Positions 33,304-43,992 of a stretch of 64,000 bases of DNA are shown here, piece after piece. The DNA comes from Alectoria sarmentosa. Taxonomy: Eukaryota; Ascomycota; Lecanoromycetes; Lecanorales; Parmeliaceae. How positions within the stretch are numbered: the stretch's first letter is position 1; the number at the start of each line of letters is the position of its first letter. The notes beneath the pieces are model-generated. The model was not told the origin of the DNA. It made no database searches and worked only from the letters and a program-made list of their open reading frames with translations. The position numbers were made by a program, and so were the translations under genes. The stretch lies in NCBI GenBank assembly GCA_009733775.1, contig WOGZ01000081.1, positions 1-64,000 of the forward strand. Direction: 5' to 3'.

Positions 33304-33842
33304 TCAGCCATGACGCTTTCCCTCCTCGCCCCCACCCGCAACAGCTGCCGCTTTTGCGGCCTTTCTGGTCTCAAACCCGAAATCCAGCTCCCCGCCTCTC
33401 ATCATAGCAGCCATGGGCGTCTTTTCCGTAATGATCATCTCTGCCATGATTGCACGGCCCACACAATCACTGTACTTCTCAAGTGCATCTTTATCATTGA
33501 TTTCGAGCGTTTCGACTGGTATCTGCGAAAGGTTGCCACGAGTACGCTGGACGAAGTCCCAAGTGAAAAAAAGAGTCTTCGGAGTGCGGCCATGGTGAGG
33601 GTTGTCTTGCATTTGGGCGTGTTGGCGGAGTAAGCTTGTTTGAGAGATGATGATTAGCTGAAAGAGAGATGTGGACGAGGTCGGCGCTTGAGCTGTTATC
33701 GCTCAGTTGATGGGTGTAAGGAAGTAGCATAGGCTTACTTCAAGAGCTCATCAAGCCGTTTCAGGAACGCATCATGTTGAGCAGCTTCAACATCTCTCAT
33801 CATAACGGGCATGCTAAAATCGGCTTTATTTAATTCTGCCAT
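33304..33842 (-). CDS. Small coiled-coil protein, unknown
   Basis: Two exons (33842-33739, 33634-33304) give 144 residues. The first reads MAELNKADFSMPVMMRDV...FLKRLDELL; the second continues LLRQHAQMQDNPHHGR and includes ETLEINDKDALEKYSDCVGRA and MAAMMRGGELDFGFETRK, ending in an Ala/Gly-rich tail. The donor is a good GTAAGC; the acceptor ACAAG is weaker, but this gene set uses AAG acceptors elsewhere (the helicase and FCF1 genes). The joint makes a leucine-patterned helix. No family recognised. Converges on the secreted-protein gene 48 bp away. An alternative acceptor would lead into another, less natural frame. Confidence 0.45.
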
Positions 33843-34363
33843 TGCTTGCTCTCATGTAACAAACACTGAAGGGTCAGCGTGTGAGACTTGCTTAATGGGG
33901 TGAGGCACTCATCCACCGATTATCAGTCTTTCAGATAGCCCGCTAAAGCGCGGCTTCCAACTTCCAAGGCAATCTTGACGAGCTAAACGCGACGTCACGT
34001 GCTCAGGCAATTTAGCCGCATGAAGAAAAAAGTAGTGGCTGGAGAAGGATGAAAGTGGGGTTGTTAGATGTGTCGTGACCTCAAGATGGGTTTGAAGGCT
34101 CTTCTGCATTTGTCACGTGGAGGTAGATGGACATCAGTAAGGAGAGTTGTATGTTCGGAATACTGCCATTTGCATACTTTGTGGTTCCTGAGCTAAGTCG
34201 AGGCATAAAAATGACGAATTGTGGGGTAGGCAACCGCAATTCTTGGCTCCTTTCCCCTCCTCCTATCTCTCTAAATTTGCCCTCTGCTTCATCCTACTGC
34301 TTGCAGTCCATAGAGCGTCCCTTGCAGTGCAATCAGCATTGAAAAATTCATTGATTGCCATCC
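33843..34363. other. Divergent promoter region, unknown gene and EthD gene
   Basis: No gene recognised. Separates two divergent starts; the right side ends CATTGATTGCCATCC before ATG. Confidence 0.4.
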
Positions 34364-35327
34364 ATGGCGGACGAACAAAACTCCAAAAAGGCTCAGGGTG
34401 CCAGACCGGACAGGGTGAGATTGGTCGTCCTCTTGTACCGGAAGAAAGGGCTCAGTGTAGAGGAATTTCAAGCCTCCTGGTACGCACTCCGGAATCGTCT
34501 TTTGTTGCTATCGAGATCTGAGCCTCAAGATATGTGTTGAGCAAGACTGTCTTTGTGCTTCCTAGCTCTAACTTCTAGCTGTGGCTTCTGCTGTCAAAAA
34601 TAAGCCATGCTGACTCCGCAATCTGCGTAGGCGAGACGACTTCGCTCCAATCATGTCTGGCATACCGATTTTCAAAAAGAACCTGCTCACTTATGAACAA
34701 GTGCGTGACGCTGCTATCCAATATTCGCGCTTGGTCCACCTCAATCAACGCGGGCTAATGTAATACCCCATCTCTGCAGTGCCATGTCAATGGAGTAGCT
34801 CTAAAAGAACTTGAGCAAAAAGGCTTTCCTCTTGAAGGCTGCGATGGGGTGAAGTCTCCTCAACCCCTGCATCTCGAGAAAAAACTCCTAATTGTACAGA
34901 TTAGATTGCTATTTACGAAGCTTTGTCATATGGAAAGGTTCGTTCTTTCCACCAAACGTGAAGAGCAAAGACCAGTTACCAATGGTGCTGTCAGATCTTT
35001 GAGTGCTTGAATGACGAGGAGTTCCGGAAGGTCATAGCTCCAGAGGAAGAGAAATTGCTAGATGAGTCGAGAGTAAGGCCTACCAGCCTCCGACTTCGAT
35101 ACCGTTCGCTCACAGTCTTTCAGTCATTGGCTTTCCCAGTGGATATCGTGCCGATCTTTGACGACGTACGTATTTCCGAAGCAATTCCTTCCTCTTCGTT
35201 CCTGCAATGGGTCTCAAGACATGCCTCGGGAGTCAAGCACTCTTTTGCCCTATAAATCAGTCTTGACACTTGAATATCTTTCTCGAAAAGGCGATACTGA
35301 CTCCACATTCCCTGATAGCCTACTTAA
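34364..35327 (+). CDS. EthD-domain (dimeric alpha-beta barrel) protein
   Basis: Seven exons (34364-34479, 34631-34700, 34780-34848, 34905-34937, 34995-35072, 35124-35165, 35319-35327) give 138 residues: DRVRLVVLLYRKKGLSVEEF, RDDFAPIMSGIPIFKKNLL, VALKELEQKGFPLEGCDG, IAIYEALSYGK, FRKVIAPEEEKLLDESR, SLAFPVDIVPIFDDPT. This is the ferredoxin-like EthD fold; members support monooxygenases or act as small cyclases or oxygenases, so the exact role is open. Introns 1 and 6 are 151 and 153 nt with CTGACTCC near the acceptor, against 50-79 nt for the other four. The last exon holds only Pro, Thr and the stop. A decayed copy follows downstream. Confidence 0.8.
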
Positions 35328-35827
35328 CATACGCTAAACCCTCGATCGGTTATCAATGTCTTCCAGCAGTACACAAAATAATGGCGGACCACTCAGAGTG
35401 CGACCTGTATAGCATCAGCATCCTTCGCTATTGTAGATATTTACCCTGTTCATGTGAGACGTATCGTTACTTTTGCAAGACCGGAGTGTCTCGCCTGACC
35501 ATTAGTTTTGGACCTAGACAGTGACTTAAGGAAGCTTTGGTTACATTTCCTCGAGACAAGGAATTCGTTGAACCGGGTTTCAAGGCTACATATGTCGGTG
35601 ATCCTGTGCACGTTTGTCCTGTAGCATTTCCATACCCTGTCCATAGTACCATCGTAGTTATTGCTTGCAAGACAGGGATCTGATTCCTACAACTTGGCGA
35701 CGCTATCGACCCGGCATTGCCAGGATATGAGCCCAAAGATCTGCTTCAGGAGAAGAGGCCTCCTTGTGGTCCGACAACACAGGTCCTGGCCCTGAAGGAG
35801 CAACGCTGACCCGGAGGCCCTACGTAG
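35328..35827. other. Possible 5' part of the decayed EthD copy
   Basis: Begins the presumed duplicated region. ATGGCGGACCAC at 35392 resembles the first codons of the intact gene (ATGGCGGAC). Further on, introner-like words (GTTCATGTGAGACG; CTGACCATTAG) occur. I could not find intact exons equivalent to exons 1 and 2 of the intact copy. Confidence 0.35.
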
Positions 35828-36322
35828 GCTTTGGAACAATTGAAGCACGTAGGATTTCCTGTCTCTGATGCCGACGGCGTGAGTTCACTTCACCCATGCC
35901 GCTCTAGAGGATCATGTTTCAACAGTTGACTGCTTCTAGGAGGGTGTAAGTGCACACTGTGCAGCAAACCCTCCCTAATCGAATCCTTGGTTTTGAGCCG
36001 TAAGATGTCTCGCGAGCGCTTTCAACCCCCCAAGCCTGTCTTATTACCTAGGTTTTTTGCCTCAAAGAAGCCGTGCTGACTCCGAAAAATGCAGAGTCGT
36101 CCCGGATGAAGAGGTGCGTAATTTCAAGGTCCAGATATCATCCGCAGAATAAATTCTTGCAATTTTGGGTCATCTATTGGCAATTTTCATTCTGTAGACA
36201 TGTTCCAAATCATTGTGGAATAGCAACGCTGACTCCAAGATCTTTATCCAGAAATTCTTGGACAGGGGCAGAATGTTGCGTTCCCGGCGGACGTGGTCCC
36301 AGTTCTGGAAGGTCCTACCTAA
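35828..36322 (+). pseudogene. Decayed tandem copy of the EthD gene
   Basis: Three pieces match the intact neighbour in order. ALEQLKHVGFPVSDADG (35828-35878) equals exon 3 ELEQKGFPLEGCDG and ends at the same GT donor. RVVPDEE near 36092-36112 followed by KFLDRGR (from 36243) equals KVIAPEEEKLLDESR. NVAFPADVVPVLEGPT then stop equals SLAFPVDIVPIFDDPT. Between the second and third pieces the frame shifts by one base inside a short G run (about 36256-36262), and nothing like exon 4 (IAIYEALSYGK) or the start of exon 5 is found. The stop lies 10 bp from the convergent ERD1 stop. Decay is the simplest reading; a sequencing error could explain only the frameshift. Confidence 0.6.
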
Positions 36323-36332
36323 TGTACATATA

Positions 36333-38065
36333 TCATTTCGGGAATGTTGGGCTCGTGGGACTCTCCATCATGTCTTCCAACAACATATCTTCTGCCGGTA
36401 GACCGCGATTGGTACGAACTGCCGTGGCATTAGCATTCTTGGCTGCTTCAGATAGCTCATGAGTCAATTTACCCCACTCCTGTGAAAGTATTAGTATCTA
36501 CTCCTGCGAATGGCTCATGAGTTTACTTACCGTCTCCACTCTAAAGAAGATCCACAGCCAACCTGCAGTCAGCATTAGTCGGCCACACATGTCCAAGAGT
36601 CGCTTCACATACGCCGCAGAACCTCCAAGAACTCCATGATAAAGATCGATCCTTCTAAATCATTGAAATGATCTAAATGCGGACTAAGCTTGAAGCTCCA
36701 TGTACACCGCAGCATGAGGTCTATCAATATTGCGCCGTAATACATTTCTCTGGTGTGAAAATGTGTGTGTCTTCTAAGGGCCCATGGATGTTCAGGATTG
36801 TTGCGCACAGAGGACGGAGCGAAGAGTGTGAGGTCCCAATCCTAGGATGAAGCAGCTGGTTAGAATAGGAATCGAGCGAGTGTGTGGGCATGAGAGTTTA
36901 GTACTTTGGCAACGTCCCAGTAGAAGGAGTAGAAGGAATTTAGAAAGACGAAGAACAACCTGTAAATCCGTCAGCAATAATCTTTTACGGTTTTGAAAGC
37001 CTTAACTTACCAAAGCCGAAAAAGGCCTGCTTCGCTCATTCCAATAGACTTTGGATCCGTCCCACGTTGGAGTGCACTCAGAACGATGACTGGGAAAGCG
37101 CTAGAATACTTCAGAGCATTTGCTAGATGTTGTCTGCATGATTCTGTCAGCCCTGTCATGGTATTGGGGTCCACAGAAAGGGTTCTGCGCACCCGCCCCA
37201 GCCTGTGCTTGCGTTCTTATTGGGATGATTTCTGACCCTCAAGAATTCTATCAGACACTGCCTCAGCCGTATCATGCTAGGGATGCTGATGATCAATGGG
37301 ACCATATAGGCTCCACCACAGTTCCGATTTGGTTTGCCCGTGGAAGAAAGGCCAGGGGACAGAAACATGCATCCAGACACGAACAAATCACCTAGAACTT
37401 TTGCATACGATGTTAAAACGTCCGCCAAAAGTATGTCTCCTTGTTATCATCAGAACCTTAGATAACACTTGAGCAATACAGTTGCTGCAGCAATTCATAC
37501 CGAATTTTCCATTGTCTGCTTCTGCAATACCCCCAATGCTAACACGTTTCAAGGTCAAGAGAAAGCGGTATCGGCCTGTTCTTGAGAGGCGTTGGAATGG
37601 CAGGAGGAAGAAGACAGCGAGTAGAAAGAGGAACGACTGAGGGAGGATATCCCATGCGAGGACCAGAGATGGTTGTCCATGTGTGATGACCCAGAAGAGC
37701 AGTATAGAAAAAGCCAGAGGCACAGTGACTGCAGCTGCAAGTCTGTATGTTCTTCGATAGTGGGGAAGAATATTAGAAGAATTCCGAGCGTGGTATTTTA
37801 CGAGCGTTGCAGCATCCTGGGGCTCGTATCAGCAAGCTTGTTAACATTGAGCTGTGCTGCGGATTGCCCACGATCTTGAGGATAGACAAGTAATGAAGAT
37901 TGACGCCCCATGCCCAGACGCCTGGAAATGTATTAGTGAATGGACATTGCAGGTCTGGAAAGGACGGCTTTTACCAAGCACGAGAATCACTGCGATTCTA
38001 TATGGCAATGGTAGAATCAAGCTGAAGGCGTCAAGCTCAGGCTCGACAGCTGGATCCCCATCCAT
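36333..38065 (-). CDS. ERD1: ERD1-like EXS-domain Golgi membrane protein
   Basis: Nine exons (38065-37975, 37921-37872, 37816-37501, 37439-37193, 37133-37011, 36959-36905, 36841-36613, 36562-36531, 36479-36333) give 429 residues with every phase consistent. The core is the EXS domain: GVWAWGVNLHYLSIL near residue 31, a hydrophobic block LAFSILLFWVITHG, LKRVSIGGIAEADNGKFGD, ILLADVLTSYAKVLGDLFV, the late segment LFRLWLFFVFLNSFYSFYWD, and WLWIFFRVETEWGK near the end. These are landmarks of Erd1 and XPR1/SYG1 relatives. Erd1 acts in the Golgi in phosphate recycling and retention of luminal and glycosylation enzymes. The gene shares a roughly 280-bp divergent promoter with PEX10. Confidence 0.88.
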
Positions 38066-38348
38066 GCTGTAGACATAGTCAATCGAACATTCTCAAATCC
38101 ATCTGCGCAGAAAATGACTGTGGTTGGAGTGAAGTCTTCCTGCTCTCACGCGACTTGAGAATATTGAACAGTTTGCGCAAATTATCCAATGCCGCTTGAA
38201 GCCGAATTGCTCGCGATTACCGCGTTTTAAAATGCGATCTTAAAGAGGCACTGGATCTCGTGCCGAGGAAGTCAAATGTCGAGATGCTTTGCTACTCGTA
38301 ATGGGGAAGCTTTTTTGCCAGAGACTTCAGACATTGAACGGGAAGGTC

Positions 38349-39509
38349 ATGGCGACTTCCAATCTTCCCAACGACCACGTCCACGACATTCCCAAACCCA
38401 TCACCTCGGACTACGCCTACCCTTTCGCTGCCGCGCCAGACATAATCCGCTCCAACCAGAAAGATGCCTACTTCCAAGGCGTCCTTCTCGAGCAGCTCTC
38501 CACTATTCTCCGCCGTCTGTACGGATCACGCTTCTCCCAGACATACAATTCAGAGGCCCGCACATTCACCGAATTAATATATCTTGGCCTAACGACCTCT
38601 ATTGGCAATCGGACTCTCGGTGAGGAGTACTGTGACGTCTATCAGATCGAAAGTCAGTCCCGGCAGCTTCCCACTATAGGTCGCCGCACGGGCTACATAC
38701 TCTCGGCAGTCCTCGTACCCTACACCCTCAGCAAGCTTCTCCCCAGTCTTCGCTCTCGCATACGCTTCAAGCTCGAAAGCAATCTCAGTCGGGCTCCAAA
38801 GTCCTCCGGAGCCACTCCATATTATCGCCTCCAATACTATCTTCTAGAGAACCTGTCCACCATAACCTCAGTCTCGACCTCCCCCATATATGCTATTTTC
38901 CTCGCGGTCTTCTACTTCACGGGCTCCTATTATCAGCTCAGCAAGCGGCTCTTCGGGCTGCGCTACATTTTCTCGAAGCGCCTAGCCCCCACTGAGCAAC
39001 GCGTAGGCTATGAGGTTCTAGGTGTGCTGCTAGTGCTTCAGATAGCTGTTCAAGCTTATTTGCACGTCCAGAATACTATCACAACCGCTCTACCAACGGA
39101 AGAATCCAGTGCTTTCCTCGATGACGGCGTGGAGATCGGTCTTAAAAGCCATCAAAGAACCCAACAAGCCAACGAGCTTCTGGAGCCCCCAAGATTGACG
39201 GAGAAAGCGGATACCAGCCGCAATCGCATTTCAGTAGCGACCCATACGCCTCTTCACCCGTCCAGCCTCCCGCGGTACGACCTCTCAGATCCATCATGCC
39301 TCGCATGGTTACAGCCGAAGCAGCAAAGGAAATGCACACTGTGCCTCGAGCCGATGAAAGATCCGTCATCAACGACTTGCGGGCATACTTTCTGCTTCAC
39401 GTGTATCTTGGACTGGCTGGGTGAGAAGCAAGAATGTCCTCTATGCAGGCAAAGGGTTTTGAGCCAACACGGTAGGTATTTTCTGAGCATTCTATTGCCT
39501 AATGAGTGA
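38349..39509 (+). CDS. PEX10: Peroxisome biogenesis RING ubiquitin ligase Pex10
   Basis: 386 residues from MATSNLPNDHVHD; an ATG 20 codons upstream is possible. Pex10 is the peroxisomal RING E3 that works with Pex2 and Pex12 to ubiquitinate the import receptor Pex5. The N-terminal part reads YPFAAAPDIIRSNQKDAYFQ and then FTELIYLGLTTSIGNRTLGEEY, typical of the Pex2/10/12 membrane domain. A hydrophobic block occurs near residues 190-215 (TSPIYAIFLAVFYFTGSYY). The C-terminal C3HC4 RING (about 335-375) is complete: CTLCLEPMKDPSSTTCGH, TFCFTCILDWL, CPLCRQ. The last dozen residues (GRYFLSILLPNE) differ from the usual short tail, so a final intron may have been read through. Confidence 0.9.
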   Translation: MATSNLPNDHVHDIPKPITSDYAYPFAAAPDIIRSNQKDAYFQGVLLEQLSTILRRLYGSRFSQTYNSEARTFTELIYLGLTTSIGNRTLGEEYCDVYQIESQSRQLPTIGRRTGYILSAVLVPYTLSKLLPSLRSRIRFKLESNLSRAPKSSGATPYYRLQYYLLENLSTITSVSTSPIYAIFLAVFYFTGSYYQLSKRLFGLRYIFSKRLAPTEQRVGYEVLGVLLVLQIAVQAYLHVQNTITTALPTEESSAFLDDGVEIGLKSHQRTQQANELLEPPRLTEKADTSRNRISVATHTPLHPSSLPRYDLSDPSCLAWLQPKQQRKCTLCLEPMKDPSSTTCGHTFCFTCILDWLGEKQECPLCRQRVLSQHGRYFLSILLPNE

Positions 39510-40789
39510 CCCGGTTCGCGCCGCGAGGCTTGACACGCTATGAATGAATTTGCTGCACATCATGGGAATGAATCTCAGCTCAATCTCTGGCTGAATGGAC
39601 GAATGCTAAATGAAATTTAATTTAGTCCTACCACTGAGAGGCTGAATTGGATGAGAGGGGGCGAAGATGCCTGGTACTACATTCTTGAGATCTTAGGGAA
39701 GGCTGGGGAAAAGGATTGCGAGGTATCTGGGCGTCGTCCAACATCTACGAAAGGTCAGGAAGTCCCCCTGATCTAGATGAAGTGTGAGATGGCGCCATAC
39801 TACGTATATTGGTCTTGAAGGCGAATGTACAATGCGAGGCTCTCGTCACAGGGTGGAATGAGATGAGGCATGAGTATCGATCGCTATTTAAGAAGCAGGT
39901 GTGGATTACGTCTTTAGTGCAAGGTTGAACAATGATTACTGGAGCAACGAACTTTCAATCCTTTTCAGGAATTAGCGTATTCGTAAATTTCACTGGGGCA
40001 GACTTCTCGAGGTGCGATGCCAGACGCCAAAAAATACAGGATGGGTTTCGACTGCTGAGGGGAAACAGTGGCGTCAGGCGAAGTGTTCTACTACTGATTG
40101 ATACAACTATTGATTGATAAGCACTTGATGACTTTGAGTGTTCGTTGCTTCCGATGAAAATTAGACATGTGCTGGATTGAAGTTGGCAATGTATCGTGGA
40201 GCGAGAGTAAGTCGATTATGACGAAGACGAGCGACCACTAGATCCCTGTGTCGAAGGTGTGTAAGACACAGACTCCATGAGGTCCATGGGCTGACGAATG
40301 AAGGATTTTGTTGCCGTGAGACCACAACTAAAAGTGAACCTCGCTCTGTCTGCCGACTTGAGATTTCTGTGTTGGTGGTAAGACAGTTGCTACTGGTGAA
40401 GATAGACATGGTCTGAGAGACTGAGACAGATTTGTTGATGGTATAGTTGCCATAGGGCGGCGGTTTTTGCCCGTATCAGATATTTAGATTCTGAGATTGT
40501 TGCGTGCCGTACGGAATGAAGAGCCACTGACACAAGTGGAGATGGACGATGGTCTGCCAGAATTCATGATGCAATGTGGTCGAGAAAGACAAATTGGCGC
40601 TGCCATAGCTGACACACAAGACGGCGTGCTCAAAGGACTCCGAAGCTTGACGCTATCTGTCTCTGATTTTGATAAGTACAAGTACAAGCTCGTTGGAGTG
40701 TAAACATGCTGATGCGCAGCCCTCTAATCCGTGTTTCACAAACCTCGTTTACGTGCTATGAGCGAGGGGTCCTCTCTTTTCTCATCTAC
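39510..40789. other. Intergenic, no gene recognised
   Basis: Over 1.2 kb without a convincing frame. Short frames at 39932-40117 and 40497-40703 lack codon bias or domains. No tRNA or repeat array seen. Confidence 0.4.
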
Positions 40790-41170
40790 ATCAACATTGA
40801 AAACGGTTCTCTATCAAAATAATAAACCCAGTTTGATTGATCATGTTTTGATGAGTAAAACGCATTGTTGCGATTACGTCTCTCGACGACAATCGTTTTG
40901 AGATCGCTATTAAGATGTCATTATCAAATGAATATTGAGCACGCGTCATTATATCATTGTTTATCACATTAATTCGATTCAACAAATAAATAAATAAAGA
41001 CAAATCTACTATGTTTTCAATCAATGCAGGATCGAAAATATTAATCTTCAACTTTTTTGACAACTGAAGGAGTTATTATCATCGGTTTGATACTGTAAAC
41101 CTTTTGTTCGAAATCGAGAATCTCTCAAAATCCTCGATCAAAGAGATCGCTGTGTCATATTTAATCTTGT
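40790..41170 (-). other. AT-rich island, probable transposon relic
   Basis: About 380 bp much richer in A+T than the flanks, with sharp edges, similar in look to the RIP-mutated Copia interior. The minus strand keeps a 90-residue frame (LSLFIYLLNRINVINNDI, KRLSSRDVIATMRFTHQN). I cannot assign it to a transposon family, and no terminal repeats are visible. Confidence 0.45.
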
Positions 41171-41867
41171 GTATATGCTCGTCAATGAGAAAGGTCTTTT
41201 ATTGATATGCGTGGCTGATTCGTCGGTGTGCGAGAATGCGAACTTATGGAGGATACATCTCTTGTCCGCAGAGCCGGGGCCTGTTCATAGGAAACCTTTC
41301 GCGATATGGGCGTCATTGCTAGCAGTGAGGATAAGACAATGTGCCGCAAGTCTTGTTTATGAATGGTAGATTGGGAGTCAGCGATTGGTGTGAAAATATA
41401 GATTCCCGATGATTGCTCGACTGGTTGAGCGACGCTTGCTGGAGGTAGGAAGTTGATTGCTGCCGTTGAAGATAGACAATAATCTCCAACTGACTTTTGC
41501 AGGAGAGCGTGCTCCGGATAATGTAATGTCCAAGTCTGCCTGGGGAACAAGTATCATTGCGATTGGCTACACTAGAGGATGTTCTAGACATGAAATGCTT
41601 CAAAAGGAGCCGTCGCAGCAAAAAAGAAGTGGATTGGGGAGTGTGCATTGTTTGCGGTGTGGAGTATCAAAGGTGGAGTTGCTTGGAAGGCACACTATGA
41701 CCAACCACGTGGAGAACGTTGTTGCAAGGGCATATCTCTCACAAACAGGAATTCGCTTCAATAAAATGACATCCACAATCGTCGATGGAGCTTCACAGGC
41801 ATAAGATAAAGTGTCAAGAGCACGAGCGGATTCGAGCTATCATTGCCTTCAATGCAAAATTACAGCT
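41171..41867. other. Intergenic, no gene recognised
   Basis: Normal composition, overlapping short frames on both strands, none with a recognisable domain. Forms the 3' flank of the minus-strand polyglutamine gene. Confidence 0.4.
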
Positions 41868-43494
41868 TCACACCTCCGTCATCTCCAACTCCTTCCCTTT
41901 TCCTTTCCCCTTGTCCTGCACTACCACCATCTCCTCCTCCTCCTCCTCCTCCTCCTCCATCACCTCCCCCTCCTCTTTCTTCTCATCCTCCAGTTCCTCC
42001 AGCTCTTTCTGCATCTTTTCCAGCCGTTGCTGCTCATCGCCAATCAATGCATCAGCTGCCTCAAGCGACGCCTCGAGTTCCAGTTTCCGCTTCTTCATGG
42101 ACTGGATCTTCTGCTGGGTATTTGAAACTTGACGCTTGCGTACGATGGCATCCACCTGCTCATATGTAACCAATGCAAGGGCTTCAGACGGCAGGGCAGA
42201 AACAGCCCGGACTACGTGTGCGTCGCCAGATCTAGGAAACTATTAGCGTGTATCTATGTAGGGAATGAAAATACAAATGGCGGACCTTGCGAGCCAGAAA
42301 CCTCTATTCGCACTGCGCAGTTCGATGGGACCACCTGCAAGGTGTCCACTAGCGGCGAACCCTTGCAGGGTTTGCCGATCAAGAGCGCCTGTCTGGTTCT
42401 TTTGCGGTAGAGATGTCCACGCATTCGAGCCACTCAAGAAAGTCAAAGTGGCTGCCCAAGACCACAACCTGGTTTATATGTCAGCTCTTTCTAACTTTAT
42501 GTTCAGGCTTCTAACGTACTGATGTCCCTTTGGCGACTTTGATCTTGGTAAGACAAGGAGACACTCTGTGTAGCCATCTATACTAAAATGACTTGACAGG
42601 CGACCGAGCGGGAATCGTGCAGGGCCCGGGCCCATTGCAAAAGGTTGGAAAGGAGGCTGACTAGCGACTGCTGCTGCCGAGGAGCTTGCTTGTCCAGCAG
42701 ATGAGTCATCGCCTTCTGCTGCCCTGTCTTTTTTCTTGAAGCTAAGTTGTTGACGTCAGCGTTGCCTTTTTAATGACGAGTTCAATAGTGAAAGAAGTAG
42801 AAAGATACTGTAGCGCATGCCAAGGCTCGAAACGAGTTGTAGTTTAGAAGAGAAGGGGTTGGGAGAGATTCTTACTTTGGCGCAGGAGCATTGACTAAGG
42901 ATCCCACGGGAGCTCTGAGTGGGTGGAATTGGATGGCGATATGCTTGAGGTGATCATTTCCCGATCCTGAAGACAGTATCAGTACCTCAGTGTTGCCTGG
43001 TCAATTAGCTGCAAATGTTGATATACGTAGATATTCGTCCACATGTACATGATCGTACTGCCCTGCTTCCCACCGGATCTTCCACATTTTACCCTGATCT
43101 TCGGTTTCTTCACCGCCGACTTGACACACTTGGAGGCCTCCGTCGAAAATGATTTCCGCTACGGACTCACGGCCTCTTAATCGCTGGCTGAAATCAGTCA
43201 TAAGCTTCGAAGGATAAGGACATCACTTACATCGCCCAACCTGTCGATCGACGTCCACTCCGGCTCCGTGGTGGTCTTGTAATAGAGATCACCGATTCGA
43301 ACTCGCAGTGACTGGTGAACGATGGGACCTGTGTGGCTTGTAGGTCTGGGCGGTTGTTATTGCTGTTGCTGCTGCTGTTGCTGGTGCTGGTGCTGGTGCT
43401 GGTGCTGCTGGTGCTGGTGCTGTTGCCGCTGCTGTTGCCGCTGCTGTTGCCGCTGCTGTTGCCGCTGCTGCTTGTCCTTGGGCTTATGAGGCAT
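41868..43494 (-). CDS. Uncharacterised polyQ/coiled-coil protein with in-frame TAA
   Basis: Six exons (43494-43231, 43183-43027, 42966-42876, 42741-42520, 42468-42286, 42231-41868) join in one frame of 427 codons, broken only by TAA at 43359-43357. Order: MPHKPKDKQQRQQQ and a glutamine/histidine tract; after the TAA, LRVRIGDLYYKTTTEPEW; ESVAEIIFDGGLQVCQVGGE; WEAGQYDHVHVDEYLR; HIAIQFHPLRAPVGSLVNAP; FQPFAMGPGPARFPLGRLS; ECLLVLPRSKSPKG; GDAHVVRAVSALPSEALAL; then a coiled coil with a run of nine glutamates and a Lys/Gly tail. Not recognised. Either the TAA is a nonsense mutation or repeat-related error, or it is read through (context CAA TAA CAA). The exon 4/5 junction is uncertain: the neighbouring frame reads VVVLGSHFDFLEWLE, more natural than the canonical-splice frame. 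Confidence 0.5.
43360..43471 (-). repeat. CAG/CAA-rich trinucleotide tract (polyglutamine/histidine)
   Basis: On the minus strand, units CAGCAGCGGCAACAG and CAGCACCAG repeat, coding for Q, R and H. Mixed codons suggest an old, partly stabilised tract. It ends directly at the in-frame TAA. Confidence 0.9.
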
Positions 43495-43992
43495 GGCGGA
43501 ATGCGGGTGTAGAGGTTTTCTTGTGCTGCGGGCGAATATCAAAGAGCAATGAGAGATCGATAAAGAGTATTGAAAAAGTGTCAAGCAGGCGCGTCTTAAT
43601 TGATTCTGAGGTGTGCCGATTGCAGAGGCCTTCGGATCCAACCAAGACTGGCACAAAAGCGTAGAAAGGCTGCCAGAGAAAGTGAGGGATTGCCGATTAC
43701 AGAGCCCTTCGAGTTTCAAAGGCTACACTAACGACGATGATATGCTGCATGCTTTATGATGAGTAGGTTGGTTTCCTAAAAACAAAACTTGATTGTTGAA
43801 ATTCATCAACCAGGTCGTAGGGCTGAAAATTAAGCGAACAGAGTCATACATCTCACCAAAGAAGTCCGAATATTTCATCAGCGCGGCAAGAAGACATTGA
43901 GATGATGCAAATGGGATACAGCCCCCAATCCTGAGACGTTTGACACTTGTGCTAGACCTCATCTCCGACCTCATCGACACGAGAACTCCGCC
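43495..43992. other. Divergent promoter region
   Basis: Separates the polyglutamine gene and the helicase-like gene. The polyQ frame stays open upward for about 75 codons, but this reads like leader sequence. Nothing else seen. Confidence 0.4.

Noticed and set aside
33494..33730. Alternative 78-codon frame over the small coiled-coil gene
   Set aside because: It can be spliced to the first exon through another acceptor but gives Ser/His/Pro-rich, unnatural sequence; the other frame has ordered-looking helices.
43495..43719. Upstream in-frame extension of the polyQ frame
   Set aside because: Composition is not protein-like, and MPHKPKDKQQ is the natural start; it does not help with the TAA either.
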